Source of the DNA: Candidatus Methylopumilus universalis
Lineage (GTDB): Bacteria > Pseudomonadota > Gammaproteobacteria > Burkholderiales > Methylophilaceae
Direction of reading: 5' to 3'
Assembly: GCA_945878605.1 (NCBI GenBank)
Contig: CAMCTR010000004.1
Location: 1-34,850, forward strand
Length of the DNA stretch: 34,850 nt
Made by a program: the position numbers and the translations under genes. How positions within the stretch are numbered: position 1 is the stretch's first letter; every line of letters starts with the position of its first letter. The notes beneath the pieces were generated by a model that worked only from the letters and a program-made list of their open reading frames with translations, was not told the origin of the DNA and searched no databases. Positions 1 through 8,463 of this stretch are shown here, one piece after another.

Positions 1-2283
1 TTAACCATGGCGGGCTTGGAGGTTGAAGGCCTAGATGGCGTTGGGGCTGAGTTCACCAAAGTAGTAATTGCTGAAATTGTCAGTGCAGAAAAACATCCTG
101 ATGCTGATCGCTTGCAACTGCTTAAAGTGAATATTGGGGCTGCAGAGCCACTGCAAATCGTCTGCGGTGCAAGTAATGCTCGCGTTGGTATCAAAGCGCC
201 TTGCGCATTAGTTGGTGCTGTCTTGCCAGGCTTTGAAATCAAACAAGCCAAAGTGCGCGGCGTTGAGTCATTTGGCATGATGTGTTCAGAGAAAGAGCTT
301 GGCTTGGCTGCCGAGAGCGCTGGCATTTTAGAACTGCCAGCAGATGCGCCTGTTGGGCAAGATATTCGCGAGTTTCTGGGCTTAAACGATCAATTATTTA
401 CGCTTAAACTCACGCCCAACCGCAGCGACTGTTTGAGTCTTGTTGGGATTGCGCGTGAAGTAGCCGCACTCACTGGCGCTGAGTTGGCGTTGCCTAATGC
501 AAAAGCGGTAAAAGCAACGATCGATGACGCCAAGTCAGTCAGCGTTGCTGATAAAGAGGCTTGCGCGATTTATTCAGGCCGTATGGTTAAGGGCGTTAAT
601 GCTAAAGCAATAACGCCTTCATGGATGGTGCGCCGATTAGCGCGGAGTGGCTTACATAGTATTAGCGCCATTGTTGATATTACGAATTACGTATTACTTG
701 AGCTTGGTCAGCCTATGCATGCATTTGATGCGTCGAAACTCTCTGGTGACATTGATGTGCGCTGGGCAAGTCAGGGCGAAGAGATTGTTTTGCTTAATCA
801 GCAAAGGGTGAAGCTAGATAAAGACATGTTGGTGATTGCCGATAATAGCGGCGCGATTGCGTTTGCAGGCGTCATGGGCGGGGCATCGACAGCGGTTTCA
901 GATAGTACGCAAGATATTTTCTTGGAAAGTGCTTTCTTTACGCCTGATACAATTGCCGGCAAAGGTCGCCGTTTCGGTATTAGTACAGACTCATCTTATC
1001 GCTTTGAGCGTGGCGTGGACTTTGGCAGAACATTACAAGCGTTAGAACGCGCGACTGCGTTAGTGCTGGAGATTTGCGGCGGTCAAGCGGGCCCTGTGAC
1101 ATCAGTGAACGGCACGTTGCCAGTGCGCGTGCCTACAAAGCTTCGCATGGCGAAATTGAATTCAATTCTAGGTATTACTTTAGAAGAAAACCTAGTGGCG
1201 AAGTTGTTCGATCAGCTTGGCTTTGAGTATCACTTAAAAGCCGGGGTGCTTGAAGTGTCACCGCCCAGCTATCGTTTTGATATCGAGCGTGAAGAAGATT
1301 TGATTGAAGAAATCGCACGCTTACATGGCTACGACAACATCCCTGCAATTGCCCCAGTGGCTGATTTGCGCATGTTGCCTGACGCTGAAGTTCGCGCTTC
1401 ATGCCATGTTTTTCAAGATGCATTAGTTGCTAATGATTACCAAGAGGTTGTGACTTATAGCTTTGTGGATGAAAGCTGGGAGCGTGACTTATTAGCGAAT
1501 GCCACCCCAATTAAGCTGAAGAATCCAATTGCGAGCAACTTGAGCGTTATGCGCTCGTCCATTTGGGGCGGCTTGCTTGATGTCTTGGTTTATAACCTTA
1601 ATCGTCAACAAACGCGCGTGCGCTTGTTTGAAATCGGTGCAACTTATCATCATGCCGAAAATAACACTTATACTGAAACGAAGTGTATTTCGGGATTGGC
1701 CTATGGTGATGCTCTCCCTGAGCAATGGGGCGAGGGTGCGCGCAGTGTTGATTTTTACGATGTAAAAGCCGATGTAGATCATTTAACATTTGGACGTGCA
1801 GAATATATTGCAACTGAACACCCAGCATTGCATCCAGGCCAAAGCGCAAAAGTCATGCTGAATGGTAAAGTGATTGGTTGGATTGGTAAGCTCCATCCTA
1901 AATGGCAACAGCATTATCAATTGCCAAAAGGCGCGATATTGTTTGAGCTGGATTTTGCCGCATTACGGCAAAGCAAAGTGCCGACTTATTCAGAAGTTTC
2001 TAAATTTCCACCGATTCGTCGGGACATGGCAGTATTGGTTGATGAAAGCGTTTCAGTGGCTCAATTGCTTAGTGCAATACAGAGTGCACAGCTTGAGTTT
2101 ATGAGTGATGTTGGCTTGTTTGATGTATACCGTGGCAAGGGCGTTCCTGATGGTAAGAAAAGTCTTGCATTCTTAGTATCCATGCAGTCTAGCGACAAGT
2201 CGCTGACAGATGCTGACGCAGATAAAGCAATGAATGGTATCTTGGAAATAGTCAAAAATCGGTTTGGGGCTGAATTAAGATAA
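1..2283 (+). CDS. pheT: Phenylalanyl-tRNA synthetase beta subunit, 5'-truncated by window start
   Basis: Reading frame is open from base 1 (L-T-M-AGLEVE...), matching an internal PheT segment. tRNA-binding EMAP-like region (VVIAEIVSAEKHPDADRLQLLKV), B3/B4 and B5 regions, and C-terminal FDX-ACB (SKFPPIRRDMAVLVDE). Followed by ihfA, the usual pheST-ihfA order. Confidence 0.97.
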   Translation, partial: LTMAGLEVEGLDGVGAEFTKVVIAEIVSAEKHPDADRLQLLKVNIGAAEPLQIVCGASNARVGIKAPCALVGAVLPGFEIKQAKVRGVESFGMMCSEKELGLAAESAGILELPADAPVGQDIREFLGLNDQLFTLKLTPNRSDCLSLVGIAREVAALTGAELALPNAKAVKATIDDAKSVSVADKEACAIYSGRMVKGVNAKAITPSWMVRRLARSGLHSISAIVDITNYVLLELGQPMHAFDASKLSGDIDVRWASQGEEIVLLNQQRVKLDKDMLVIADNSGAIAFAGVMGGASTAVSDSTQDIFLESAFFTPDTIAGKGRRFGISTDSSYRFERGVDFGRTLQALERATALVLEICGGQAGPVTSVNGTLPVRVPTKLRMAKLNSILGITLEENLVAKLFDQLGFEYHLKAGVLEVSPPSYRFDIEREEDLIEEIARLHGYDNIPAIAPVADLRMLPDAEVRASCHVFQDALVANDYQEVVTYSFVDESWERDLLANATPIKLKNPIASNLSVMRSSIWGGLLDVLVYNLNRQQTRVRLFEIGATYHHAENNTYTETKCISGLAYGDALPEQWGEGARSVDFYDVKADVDHLTFGRAEYIATEHPALHPGQSAKVMLNGKVIGWIGKLHPKWQQHYQLPKGAILFELDFAALRQSKVPTYSEVSKFPPIRRDMAVLVDESVSVAQLLSAIQSAQLEFMSDVGLFDVYRGKGVPDGKKSLAFLVSMQSSDKSLTDADADKAMNGILEIVKNRFGAELR

Positions 2284-2370
2284 CTACCAAAGTAATTGTT
2301 ATAAAACACTAAGTATTGTTAAATAATGTTAAATCGTAGTATATTAGAATAATATTATCGGTAACATTTT

Positions 2371-2430
2371 TATAGATAATCTTAGATAATCTTAGATAAT
2401 CTTAGATAATCTTAGATAATCTTAGATAAG
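2371..2430. repeat. Tandem 10-bp repeat (cttagataat), four exact copies flanked by near-matching units, in the pheT-ihfA intergenic region
   Basis: Direct reading: tatagataat, then cttagataat at 2381, 2391, 2401 and 2411, then cttagataag at 2421-2430. Confidence 0.97.
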
Positions 2431-2445
2431 CAGCGGGGATTGGGC

Positions 2446-2748
2446 ATGACACTTACAAAAGCAGATATGGCGGAATTGTTATTCGACCAAGTTGGTTTGA
2501 ATAAACGAGAAGCTAAAGATATGGTAGAAGCGTTTTTTGAAGAGATTCGCGTGACTTTAGAGACGGGCGATACTGTAAAGCTCTCGGGCTTCGGTAATTT
2601 TGAATTACGCAAAAAATCAGAGCGTCCAGGCCGCAATCCTAAAACGGGCGAGGAAATTCCAATCACTGCACGTCGTGTTGTTACTTTTCATGCCAGTCAA
2701 AAGTTGAAAAGTAAGGTAGATGAAACTTATGGCGGAGCAAGTACTTAA
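2446..2748 (+). CDS. ihfA: Integration host factor subunit alpha
   Basis: [91 protein letters not shown] at 2446 is preceded by a G-rich SD-like stretch; the ORF track starts 6 nt upstream at a TTG. Confidence 0.96.
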   Translation: MTLTKADMAELLFDQVGLNKREAKDMVEAFFEEIRVTLETGDTVKLSGFGNFELRKKSERPGRNPKTGEEIPITARRVVTFHASQKLKSKVDETYGGAST

Positions 2749-3145
2749 TATTGAGCTTCCACCAATCCCAGCAAAGCGCTATTTCACCATCGGTGAAGTA
2801 AGTGAACTTTGTGGGGTTAAGCCGCACGTCTTAAGATACTGGGAGCAAGAGTTTACTCAACTTAGCCCAGTCAAACGTCGTGGTAACCGCCGTTACTACC
2901 AGCACCACGAAGTGCTCCTTATTCGCCGTATTCGAGCACTTTTATATGACGATGGCTTCACTATAAACGGCGCACGCAATTTGCTTGATGCAAAAGGTAG
3001 ATTAAAGTCTGATAAGAACAAAGCACCAGAGGGCGAAGCTGGTGAAGCATTAAACAATGCCCCCTTAAGTCAAGATTCATCTGTTGATGTACAGGTTCTG
3101 CATAACGAGCTAGCTGAAATCTCAGCGATTCTCAAAGTTGATTAG
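2720..3145 (+). CDS. MerR family transcriptional regulator (ihfA-linked type)
   Basis: N-terminal Mer[71 protein letters not shown]. Overlaps the ihfA 3' end; the true start may be 2729. Confidence 0.9.
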   Translation: MKLMAEQVLNIELPPIPAKRYFTIGEVSELCGVKPHVLRYWEQEFTQLSPVKRRGNRRYYQHHEVLLIRRIRALLYDDGFTINGARNLLDAKGRLKSDKNKAPEGEAGEALNNAPLSQDSSVDVQVLHNELAEISAILKVD

Positions 3146-3172
3146 TAAACTTTCTTAAGTTTAACTTACTTA

Positions 3173-3197
3173 GAAGCCTCAGATTGTCTGGGGCTTC
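3173..3197 (+). terminator. Hairpin downstream of merR, possible terminator without a clear T-tract
   Basis: gaagcctcaga-ttg-tctggggcttc, 11-bp stem with one G-U. Confidence 0.45.
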
Positions 3198-3254
3198 GTC
3201 ATCTCCAGCCTTTCAGCTATAATTCAAGTCTTGTTGCGAAAGCAACAACAGGTT

Positions 3255-3331
3255 CGGGGCGTAGCGCAGCCTGGTAGCGTACTTGTCTGGGGGACAAGGG
3301 GTCGCAAGTTCAAATCTTGCCGTTCCGACCA
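3255..3331 (+). tRNA. tRNA-Pro (anticodon GGG)
   Basis: 77-nt cloverleaf with encoded CCA. Acceptor CGGGGCG/CGTTCCG, anticodon arm CTTGT-CTGGGGG-ACAAG, T-arm with TTCAAAT. TATAAT at 3218-3223. Confidence 0.96.
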
Positions 3332-3360
3332 ATTAAAACGATGAGTTGTAAAATCACAAG

Positions 3361-3380
3361 GCCAGCCTAGTGCTGGTTTT
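3361..3380 (+). terminator. Rho-independent-like hairpin downstream of tRNA-Pro
   Basis: gccagc-ctag-tgctggtttt: CCAGC/GCTGG stem followed by TTTT. Confidence 0.5.
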
Positions 3381-3614
3381 CTACTTAATTGCACAATGCC
3401 TTTTAAAATCACTTTCTGTGTTTTCTAAGCCTTTTTCTTTTTCCAATTCCCAAGACCTCACACATTTATTTTCTTTGCCGCACCATTGATAGCCGGCAGA
3501 TGGGATGCAACCATGTGCATCTTTGTCGCCACCAACCATAGTGGGTGGTTTTGCTTTGCAGGCGGTGATGGTGCTGAGTAAAACAGCAATTAATAGAAAG
3601 TAGCGTTTCTTCAT
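3381..3614 (-). CDS. Small Cys-containing putative lipoprotein
   Basis: [22 protein letters not shown]: signal peptide and lipobox-like TITAC, followed by [22 protein letters not shown], a motif seen in small secreted/peptidase-annotated proteins. Confidence 0.75.
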   Translation of the reverse strand: MKKRYFLLIAVLLSTITACKAKPPTMVGGDKDAHGCIPSAGYQWCGKENKCVRSWELEKEKGLENTESDFKRHCAIK

Positions 3615-4244
3615 TTATTGATTCCAGTTGCCATAGCCTTTAAATTGATCAAAAACGGCACGCATTTCTTCAGCACTTAAAATGGATGGCTTGCCTATTT
3701 GAAGCGCGCGCCAATATTGTTCACACAAAGTTTCTACCTCCAAAGCCACATCTAAGGCTTGTTGCAAACTCTTACCGACAGCAATCATGCCGTGATTGGC
3801 AAGTAAGCAAGCACGACGGTCTTTGAGCGCTTCAATTGCACTATCAGATAATTTTTGCGTACCAAATAAAGCGTAGTCACTACAGCGGATAGAATCACCA
3901 CCTACGACGGCTATCATATAGTGGAAGGCAGGAATCTCAAGTCGTAAAGTTGCAAGCGTGGTCGCAAACATGGAATGCGTATGAATCACCGCGCCTACTT
4001 CAGGCCTAGCTTGATAAATGTCGCGATGAAAGCGCCATTCAGAAGATGGCTTGCCCGCGTCAATCGCTTCGCCGTGCAGATTCATTTCAACCAAGCTGTT
4101 AGCGCTCATTTCATTGATAGGCATCCCAGATGGTGTGATTAAAAATCCATCGCCATGCCGCTTGCTGGCGTTGCCAGATGTTCCTTGGTTAAGGCTAAGT
4201 GCTTGAAGTGCTAATGTGCTGTTAAGCAGATCTTCACGTGACAT
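3615..4244 (-). CDS. Class II aldolase/adducin family protein (fuculose-phosphate-aldolase-like; candidate Ald2/DrdA-type aldolase)
   Basis: GTSGNASKR, VIHTHSMFATTLATLRLEIPAFHYMIAVVGGDSIRCSDYALFGTQ, ACLLANHGMIAVGKSL. Directly downstream of mtnA on the same strand (9-bp gap). Confidence 0.88.
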   Translation of the reverse strand: MSREDLLNSTLALQALSLNQGTSGNASKRHGDGFLITPSGMPINEMSANSLVEMNLHGEAIDAGKPSSEWRFHRDIYQARPEVGAVIHTHSMFATTLATLRLEIPAFHYMIAVVGGDSIRCSDYALFGTQKLSDSAIEALKDRRACLLANHGMIAVGKSLQQALDVALEVETLCEQYWRALQIGKPSILSAEEMRAVFDQFKGYGNWNQ

Positions 4245-4253
4245 AACGCTCTC

Positions 4254-5354
4254 TTATCTGAATAGTTGTTTTAGATTGCTCGGGTTGGTTACGCCGCGCT
4301 CGGTAATGATGCCCGTGACTAAACGTGCTGGCGTGAGATCAAATGCCGGATTGAGCGCATGACTTTGCTCTGGGGTAACGCGCACAGTTTGAATAGTGCC
4401 GTCGCTAGCTAGGCCTGTCACATAACTCACCTCATCCGCGTCGCGCATTTCAATCTCAATATCACTGCGCCCATCTTTTATCGTCCAGTCAATCGTAGGG
4501 GAGGGAACGGCCGCATAAAAAGGAATGTTATTGTCGAAGGCCGCTAAGGCTTTAAGATAAGTGCCTATTTTATTGCAGACGTCACCTGTACTTGTGACGC
4601 GGTCTGCGCCAACAATCACCATGTCCACTTGACCGTGTTGCATTAGGTGGCCGCCAGCATTATCGCTGATGATGGTGTGCGGAATGCCATGCTTGCCTAG
4701 TTCCCATGCTGTCAGGCTTGCGCCTTGGTTGCGGGGGCGTGTTTCATCGACCCAAATGTGGATGCTCATGCCTGCATCATGCGCGGCGTAAATAGGCGCT
4801 AGCGCTGTGCCCCAGTCTACGGTCGCTAGCCAGCCAGCGTTACAATGGGTCAAAATATTGAAAGATTCATTTGTGTTTTTTGCTGAGGCCGCCTGTATCA
4901 AAGCTAAGCCATGCTGACCGATAGCATGATTGATTTGCTCATCTTCATCGCAAATTAGCGCGGCTTCGCGCCAAGCGGCTTGATTGCGGGCTTCTGAAGG
5001 CAACACAGCTAAAACACTTTGCATACGGTTCACGGCCCAACGCAAATTTATAGCGGTGGGTCGGCTTTGTAATAAAGCTTTTGCAGACTTTTCTATATGG
5101 AGATCACTGACATTTTCTTGCACAGCAAGTGCCATTCCATAAGCGGCGGCTGCACCAATTAATGGAGCGCCTCTAACTTGCATGGTCTTAATGGCGACAA
5201 TCATTTCATCTAGATTTGTTAATTCTTTGACTTCGAAGCGATGTGGAAGGATCGTTTGGTCGATGATACCGACGGAAAAAATTGCATCATTTTTGGGCGA
5301 GTCCGCACCAGTAATGGGCCATATGGTTCGGTAGACTTTTTCGTCAATTTTCAA
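4254..5354 (-). CDS. mtnA: S-methyl-5-thioribose-1-phosphate isomerase (MtnA/DrdI family)
   Basis: MQVRGAPLIGAAAAYGMALA, ILTHCNAGWLATVDWGTALAPIYAAHDAGMSIHIWVDETRPRNQGASLTAWEL, VDMVIVGADRVTSTGDVCNKIGTY. Apparent TTG start with AAGGGAA SD upstream. Confidence 0.94.
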   Translation of the reverse strand: MKIDEKVYRTIWPITGADSPKNDAIFSVGIIDQTILPHRFEVKELTNLDEMIVAIKTMQVRGAPLIGAAAAYGMALAVQENVSDLHIEKSAKALLQSRPTAINLRWAVNRMQSVLAVLPSEARNQAAWREAALICDEDEQINHAIGQHGLALIQAASAKNTNESFNILTHCNAGWLATVDWGTALAPIYAAHDAGMSIHIWVDETRPRNQGASLTAWELGKHGIPHTIISDNAGGHLMQHGQVDMVIVGADRVTSTGDVCNKIGTYLKALAAFDNNIPFYAAVPSPTIDWTIKDGRSDIEIEMRDADEVSYVTGLASDGTIQTVRVTPEQSHALNPAFDLTPARLVTGIITERGVTNPSNLKQLFR

Positions 5355-5431
5355 GTGAAATTCCCTTAAATATTTATTAAATTTTTAAATATTTTTCTTG
5401 CATTTTTTCTACGCTTAAAAACACTCAAAAC

Positions 5432-5466
5432 CTATCCACAAAAACTGTGGATAAAACTGTGGATAC
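5432..5466. promoter_or_regulatory. Cluster of three DnaA-box-like sites, including an inverted pair and a 12-bp tandem direct repeat
   Basis: ctatccaca (5432-5440), tgtggataa (5446-5454, exact consensus complement), tgtggatac (5458-5466). tatccaca/tgtggata is a perfect 8-bp inverted repeat with a 5-nt spacer. Confidence 0.5.
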
Positions 5467-5599
5467 CTGTGACTTAAAAGTGTAACTTACGATTTCGTAT
5501 AGGTTTTTTTAAAACGCTCATTTTTTAATCTATTATTTAACCTATTAAAAACAGTAACTTGTTAGACTGGTGTTGATTCTTAAGGGCATTTAAGATTTG

Positions 5600-6415
5600 T
5601 TAATGTATCACCTGAGGTCGTGTGAATAACTTTGCCAAGTTTGGCATAATTTCTATTGCGTTGTTCGTAGTCATTTCAGTCACTTGAGTGTGATTTATAT
5701 GCCTTAGCGAGGCGATCAATTCTGAAATTTTTAACAATTGATTTGGACTGTTTCTTTTGTCATTTTGTAGCCATTCTGGAGGAATATCTGGTGCATCTGT
5801 TTCAAGCACAACAGACTCAAGTGGAAGCGAAGAAACGAGCTCCCGAATGTTTAAGGCGCGAGAGTAAGTCAGTGCACCGCCAAAGCCTAATTTAAATCCT
5901 AAATCGATAAAAAAATCTGCTTGCTGACGGCTGCCATTAAATGCATGGGCAATGCCGCCGCGCAATTTGTGTTTGCGTAAATGTTTCAAAATATCGTCAA
6001 TAGCACGTCGACCATGCAAAATGACAGGCAAGTCATATTGTTTGGCAATTTTGAGTTGTTCTACAAAGTAATGCTCTTGTAATGCTTTGTTGTAATCTGC
6101 AATAAAGTAATCTAAGCCTATCTCGCCGATGGCGACTGGTGGATGTTCGCTTTGCAGCTGATGGGCGACTTCTTGTTCTAGAAACGCTAAATCCTCTTCT
6201 TGAGATGTTGCCACATACATAGGATGAATGCCCAGCGCATGGGCGCAACATGAATGGGTTTGAGCAAGCGCTGTCACTGCGACAAAGTTGCTGCGATGAA
6301 CTGCAGGCACGACCATCATTTTAATATTGTTGTTAAGCGCGTCTTGAATAACGCTTTCACGGTCTGCCTCGAATTCAGCAGCATCAAGGTGGCAGTGAGT
6401 GTCAATGAGCGCCAT
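5600..6415 (-). CDS. TatD family hydrolase/DNase
   Basis: MALIDTHCHLDAAEFEADRESVI, ALGIHPMY, VAIGEIGLDYF, LPVILHGRRAIDDIL, VVLETDAPDIPPEW. Confidence 0.93.
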   Translation of the reverse strand: MALIDTHCHLDAAEFEADRESVIQDALNNNIKMMVVPAVHRSNFVAVTALAQTHSCCAHALGIHPMYVATSQEEDLAFLEQEVAHQLQSEHPPVAIGEIGLDYFIADYNKALQEHYFVEQLKIAKQYDLPVILHGRRAIDDILKHLRKHKLRGGIAHAFNGSRQQADFFIDLGFKLGFGGALTYSRALNIRELVSSLPLESVVLETDAPDIPPEWLQNDKRNSPNQLLKISELIASLRHINHTQVTEMTTNNAIEIMPNLAKLFTRPQVIH

Positions 6416-6430
6416 ATTGTTTTTTTATCT

Positions 6431-7537
6431 CTATGGTTTGCTAATAGGCTTGGCTATAACACGGATATCTTGGCCAAATTGACGCACATCGATAAAGCTA
6501 AGTTGGGTTCGGTCATCCATGCTTTGCAGGGAAGGAATAGACAACATGCTGAGCGCATCTGAGCCAAATAAAGTTGGGGCGTAATAAAATACAAACGCAT
6601 CTACTAAATTAAGCGCCAGTAGCGCGCCGTTAAGCGTTTGGCCTGCCTCAACCATCACCTCATTAATGCCGCGCTCCGCTAGGTGGATTAAAAGTTGTTT
6701 GAGGCACACTTTATCGTTGTCTGAATGAATGTTTAGCAACGCTGTGCCAGCCTTGATTAAAGCTTCGACTTTATTATTGGGATCTGAAACAAAAGCAATC
6801 AGTGTATTGCCGCCTGCTAAGATTTTAGCTGTGGGTGAAATACGCAATTGGCTATCGACCACAACGCGAAGCGGTTGGCGTGCATTAGGAATATGACGCA
6901 CGTTCATTTGTGGGTCATCTGCGAGCACGGTGCCTATGCCCGTTAAGATAGCACAAGATCTAGCGCGCCAGTGTTGAACATCTTGTCTTGCGGTTTCACC
7001 AGTAATCCATTTGCTTTCGCCGTTGGCGAGTGCTGTCTTGCCATCCAAGCTGGCCGCAATTTTAACGCGTACAAAAGGTCTATTTTTCGTCATACGTGAA
7101 ATAAAGCCAGCATTGAGTTCCTGCGCTTGGGATTCCATTAAGCCGCGTTCAGTCTTAATGCCGGCGGCGGCTAATCTTGCTAGCCCATTGCCAGCAACTT
7201 GCGGGTTGGGGTCATGCATGGCGGCGACTACGCGCTTAACGCCAGCTTTAATTAAAGCGTCAGCGCAAGGCGGTGTTTTTCCAAAATGGCTACAAGGTTC
7301 TAGTGTGACGTAAGCATCAGCGCCTTGAATAAGGTTAGGAAATTTCGCTGCTGCATCTCGTATTGCAATGATTTCAGCGTGTGGTTCACCCGCTTTTAAA
7401 TGCGCGCCTTGCCCGATGATTTGACCGTTGTTAACAAGGACGCATCCGACGCGAGGATTAGGGGTGGTGGTGTATAAACCTTGCTCCGCTAAGCGCAGGG
7501 CAAGGTTCATGTACTCATGGTCGGCTTGGGTAAACAT
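6431..7537 (-). CDS. ribD: Bifunctional diaminohydroxyphosphoribosylaminopyrimidine deaminase/5-amino-6-(5-phosphoribosylamino)uracil reductase
   Basis: Deaminase zinc motifs GEPHAEIIAIRDA and VTLEPCSHFGKTPPCADALI; reductase domain VRVKIAASLDGKTALANGESKWITG. Confidence 0.96.
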   Translation of the reverse strand: MFTQADHEYMNLALRLAEQGLYTTTPNPRVGCVLVNNGQIIGQGAHLKAGEPHAEIIAIRDAAAKFPNLIQGADAYVTLEPCSHFGKTPPCADALIKAGVKRVVAAMHDPNPQVAGNGLARLAAAGIKTERGLMESQAQELNAGFISRMTKNRPFVRVKIAASLDGKTALANGESKWITGETARQDVQHWRARSCAILTGIGTVLADDPQMNVRHIPNARQPLRVVVDSQLRISPTAKILAGGNTLIAFVSDPNNKVEALIKAGTALLNIHSDNDKVCLKQLLIHLAERGINEVMVEAGQTLNGALLALNLVDAFVFYYAPTLFGSDALSMLSIPSLQSMDDRTQLSFIDVRQFGQDIRVIAKPISKP

Positions 7538-7560
7538 GATGTATTATCTAGCGCTGGTCA

Positions 7561-7968
7561 TTAGTGTTGCACGATACGGCTGTGCGTGAGTTGATTGTTT
7601 TCGTTAAAGAATAAACGAAGGCCGTGAATGTCTTGCATGCAGTTACCTAAGTCATATTCCATTTGACCAGCTTCTTCCCAGCTTGGACGGCCAAGCAATG
7701 AAGTTGCGGCTTCGCGCGTGATACCCTCTTGCAAAACATGTTGTTGAAGGTCGTAGGCCATGTCGCCGCGATGGCAGGTTTTGTCTATGGTGCTTGATGC
7801 AGTAATCCAAGCAACTTGGTCAAACTTTTTATCACCAAATGCTATGCGGTCTTTCATTCCCCACCAAGCAAAAAAAACGATCGTCGCCACCACCGCCACC
7901 AACGCAGAAACCCAAGTGATGGTCATGAAAATTTTGGTGACGTCGTTTTGTGATGTTTCGTTGCTCAT
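7561..7968 (-). CDS. Hypothetical membrane-anchored protein with a possible BamE/SmpA-like C-terminal segment
   Basis: One N-terminal TM helix (MTITWVSALVAVVATIVFFAWW), then GITREAATSLLGRPSWEEAGQMEYDLG resembling the BamE-type pattern. Domain call is tentative. Confidence 0.6.
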   Translation of the reverse strand: MSNETSQNDVTKIFMTITWVSALVAVVATIVFFAWWGMKDRIAFGDKKFDQVAWITASSTIDKTCHRGDMAYDLQQHVLQEGITREAATSLLGRPSWEEAGQMEYDLGNCMQDIHGLRLFFNENNQLTHSRIVQH

Positions 7969-7987
7969 CTAAAACCTCAATGATTCA

Positions 7988-8455
7988 TTAAGACTTCTTG
8001 TGTGTTGGTGGATCAAGGTCACGAATGACGTTATTAAAGTCATCTACATCTTGGAAGCTTCGGTAAACTGAAGCAAAGCGGATGTAAGCGACTTTATCCA
8101 TCGCTTTCAATTCGTGCATCACACTTTCACCTAAAGCCCGTGCCATAATTTCGCGTTCGCCTTGGCCAAGTATCTTTTGCAAAATGTGTTCAATTGCTCT
8201 ATCCACATATTCGGTTGGCACAGGGCGCTTGTGCAATGCGCGGGTGAAAGAGCTACGGAGCTTCTCACGATTAAACTCTTCGCGCGTGCCGTTTTGCTTG
8301 ACTACTTGTGGCAAATGTAGCTCAGCGGTTTCGTAAGTGGTAAATCGTTTGTCACACTCAGCACAACGTCGACGACGACGAATGGAATCGCCTTCGTCGT
8401 TTACACGAGAATCAATCACTTGCGTGTCGTCAGCACTGCAAAAGGGACATTTCAT
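7988..8455 (-). CDS. nrdR: Transcriptional repressor NrdR
   Basis: [42 protein letters not shown] zinc ribbon plus ATP-cone. Confidence 0.97.
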   Translation of the reverse strand: MKCPFCSADDTQVIDSRVNDEGDSIRRRRRCAECDKRFTTYETAELHLPQVVKQNGTREEFNREKLRSSFTRALHKRPVPTEYVDRAIEHILQKILGQGEREIMARALGESVMHELKAMDKVAYIRFASVYRSFQDVDDFNNVIRDLDPPTHKKS

Positions 8456-8463
8456 TAGAGGTG

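Noticed and set aside
2427-2441. 15-bp exact match taagcagcggggatt between the ihfA leader and 17383-17397
   Set aside because: A single 15-mer match is expected about once by chance in a window this size; no extended homology or shared context.
3224-3412. Minus-strand ORF MILKG...[30 protein letters not shown]
   Set aside because: Antisense of tRNA-Pro; the 'RQDLNLRP...[10 protein letters not shown]' peptide is a well-known spurious translation of tRNA genes.
5432-5466. Chromosomal origin of replication at the DnaA-box cluster
   Set aside because: Only three boxes and no dnaA, dnaN, rpmH, gyrB or gidA neighbours; retained only as a regulatory-site hypothesis.
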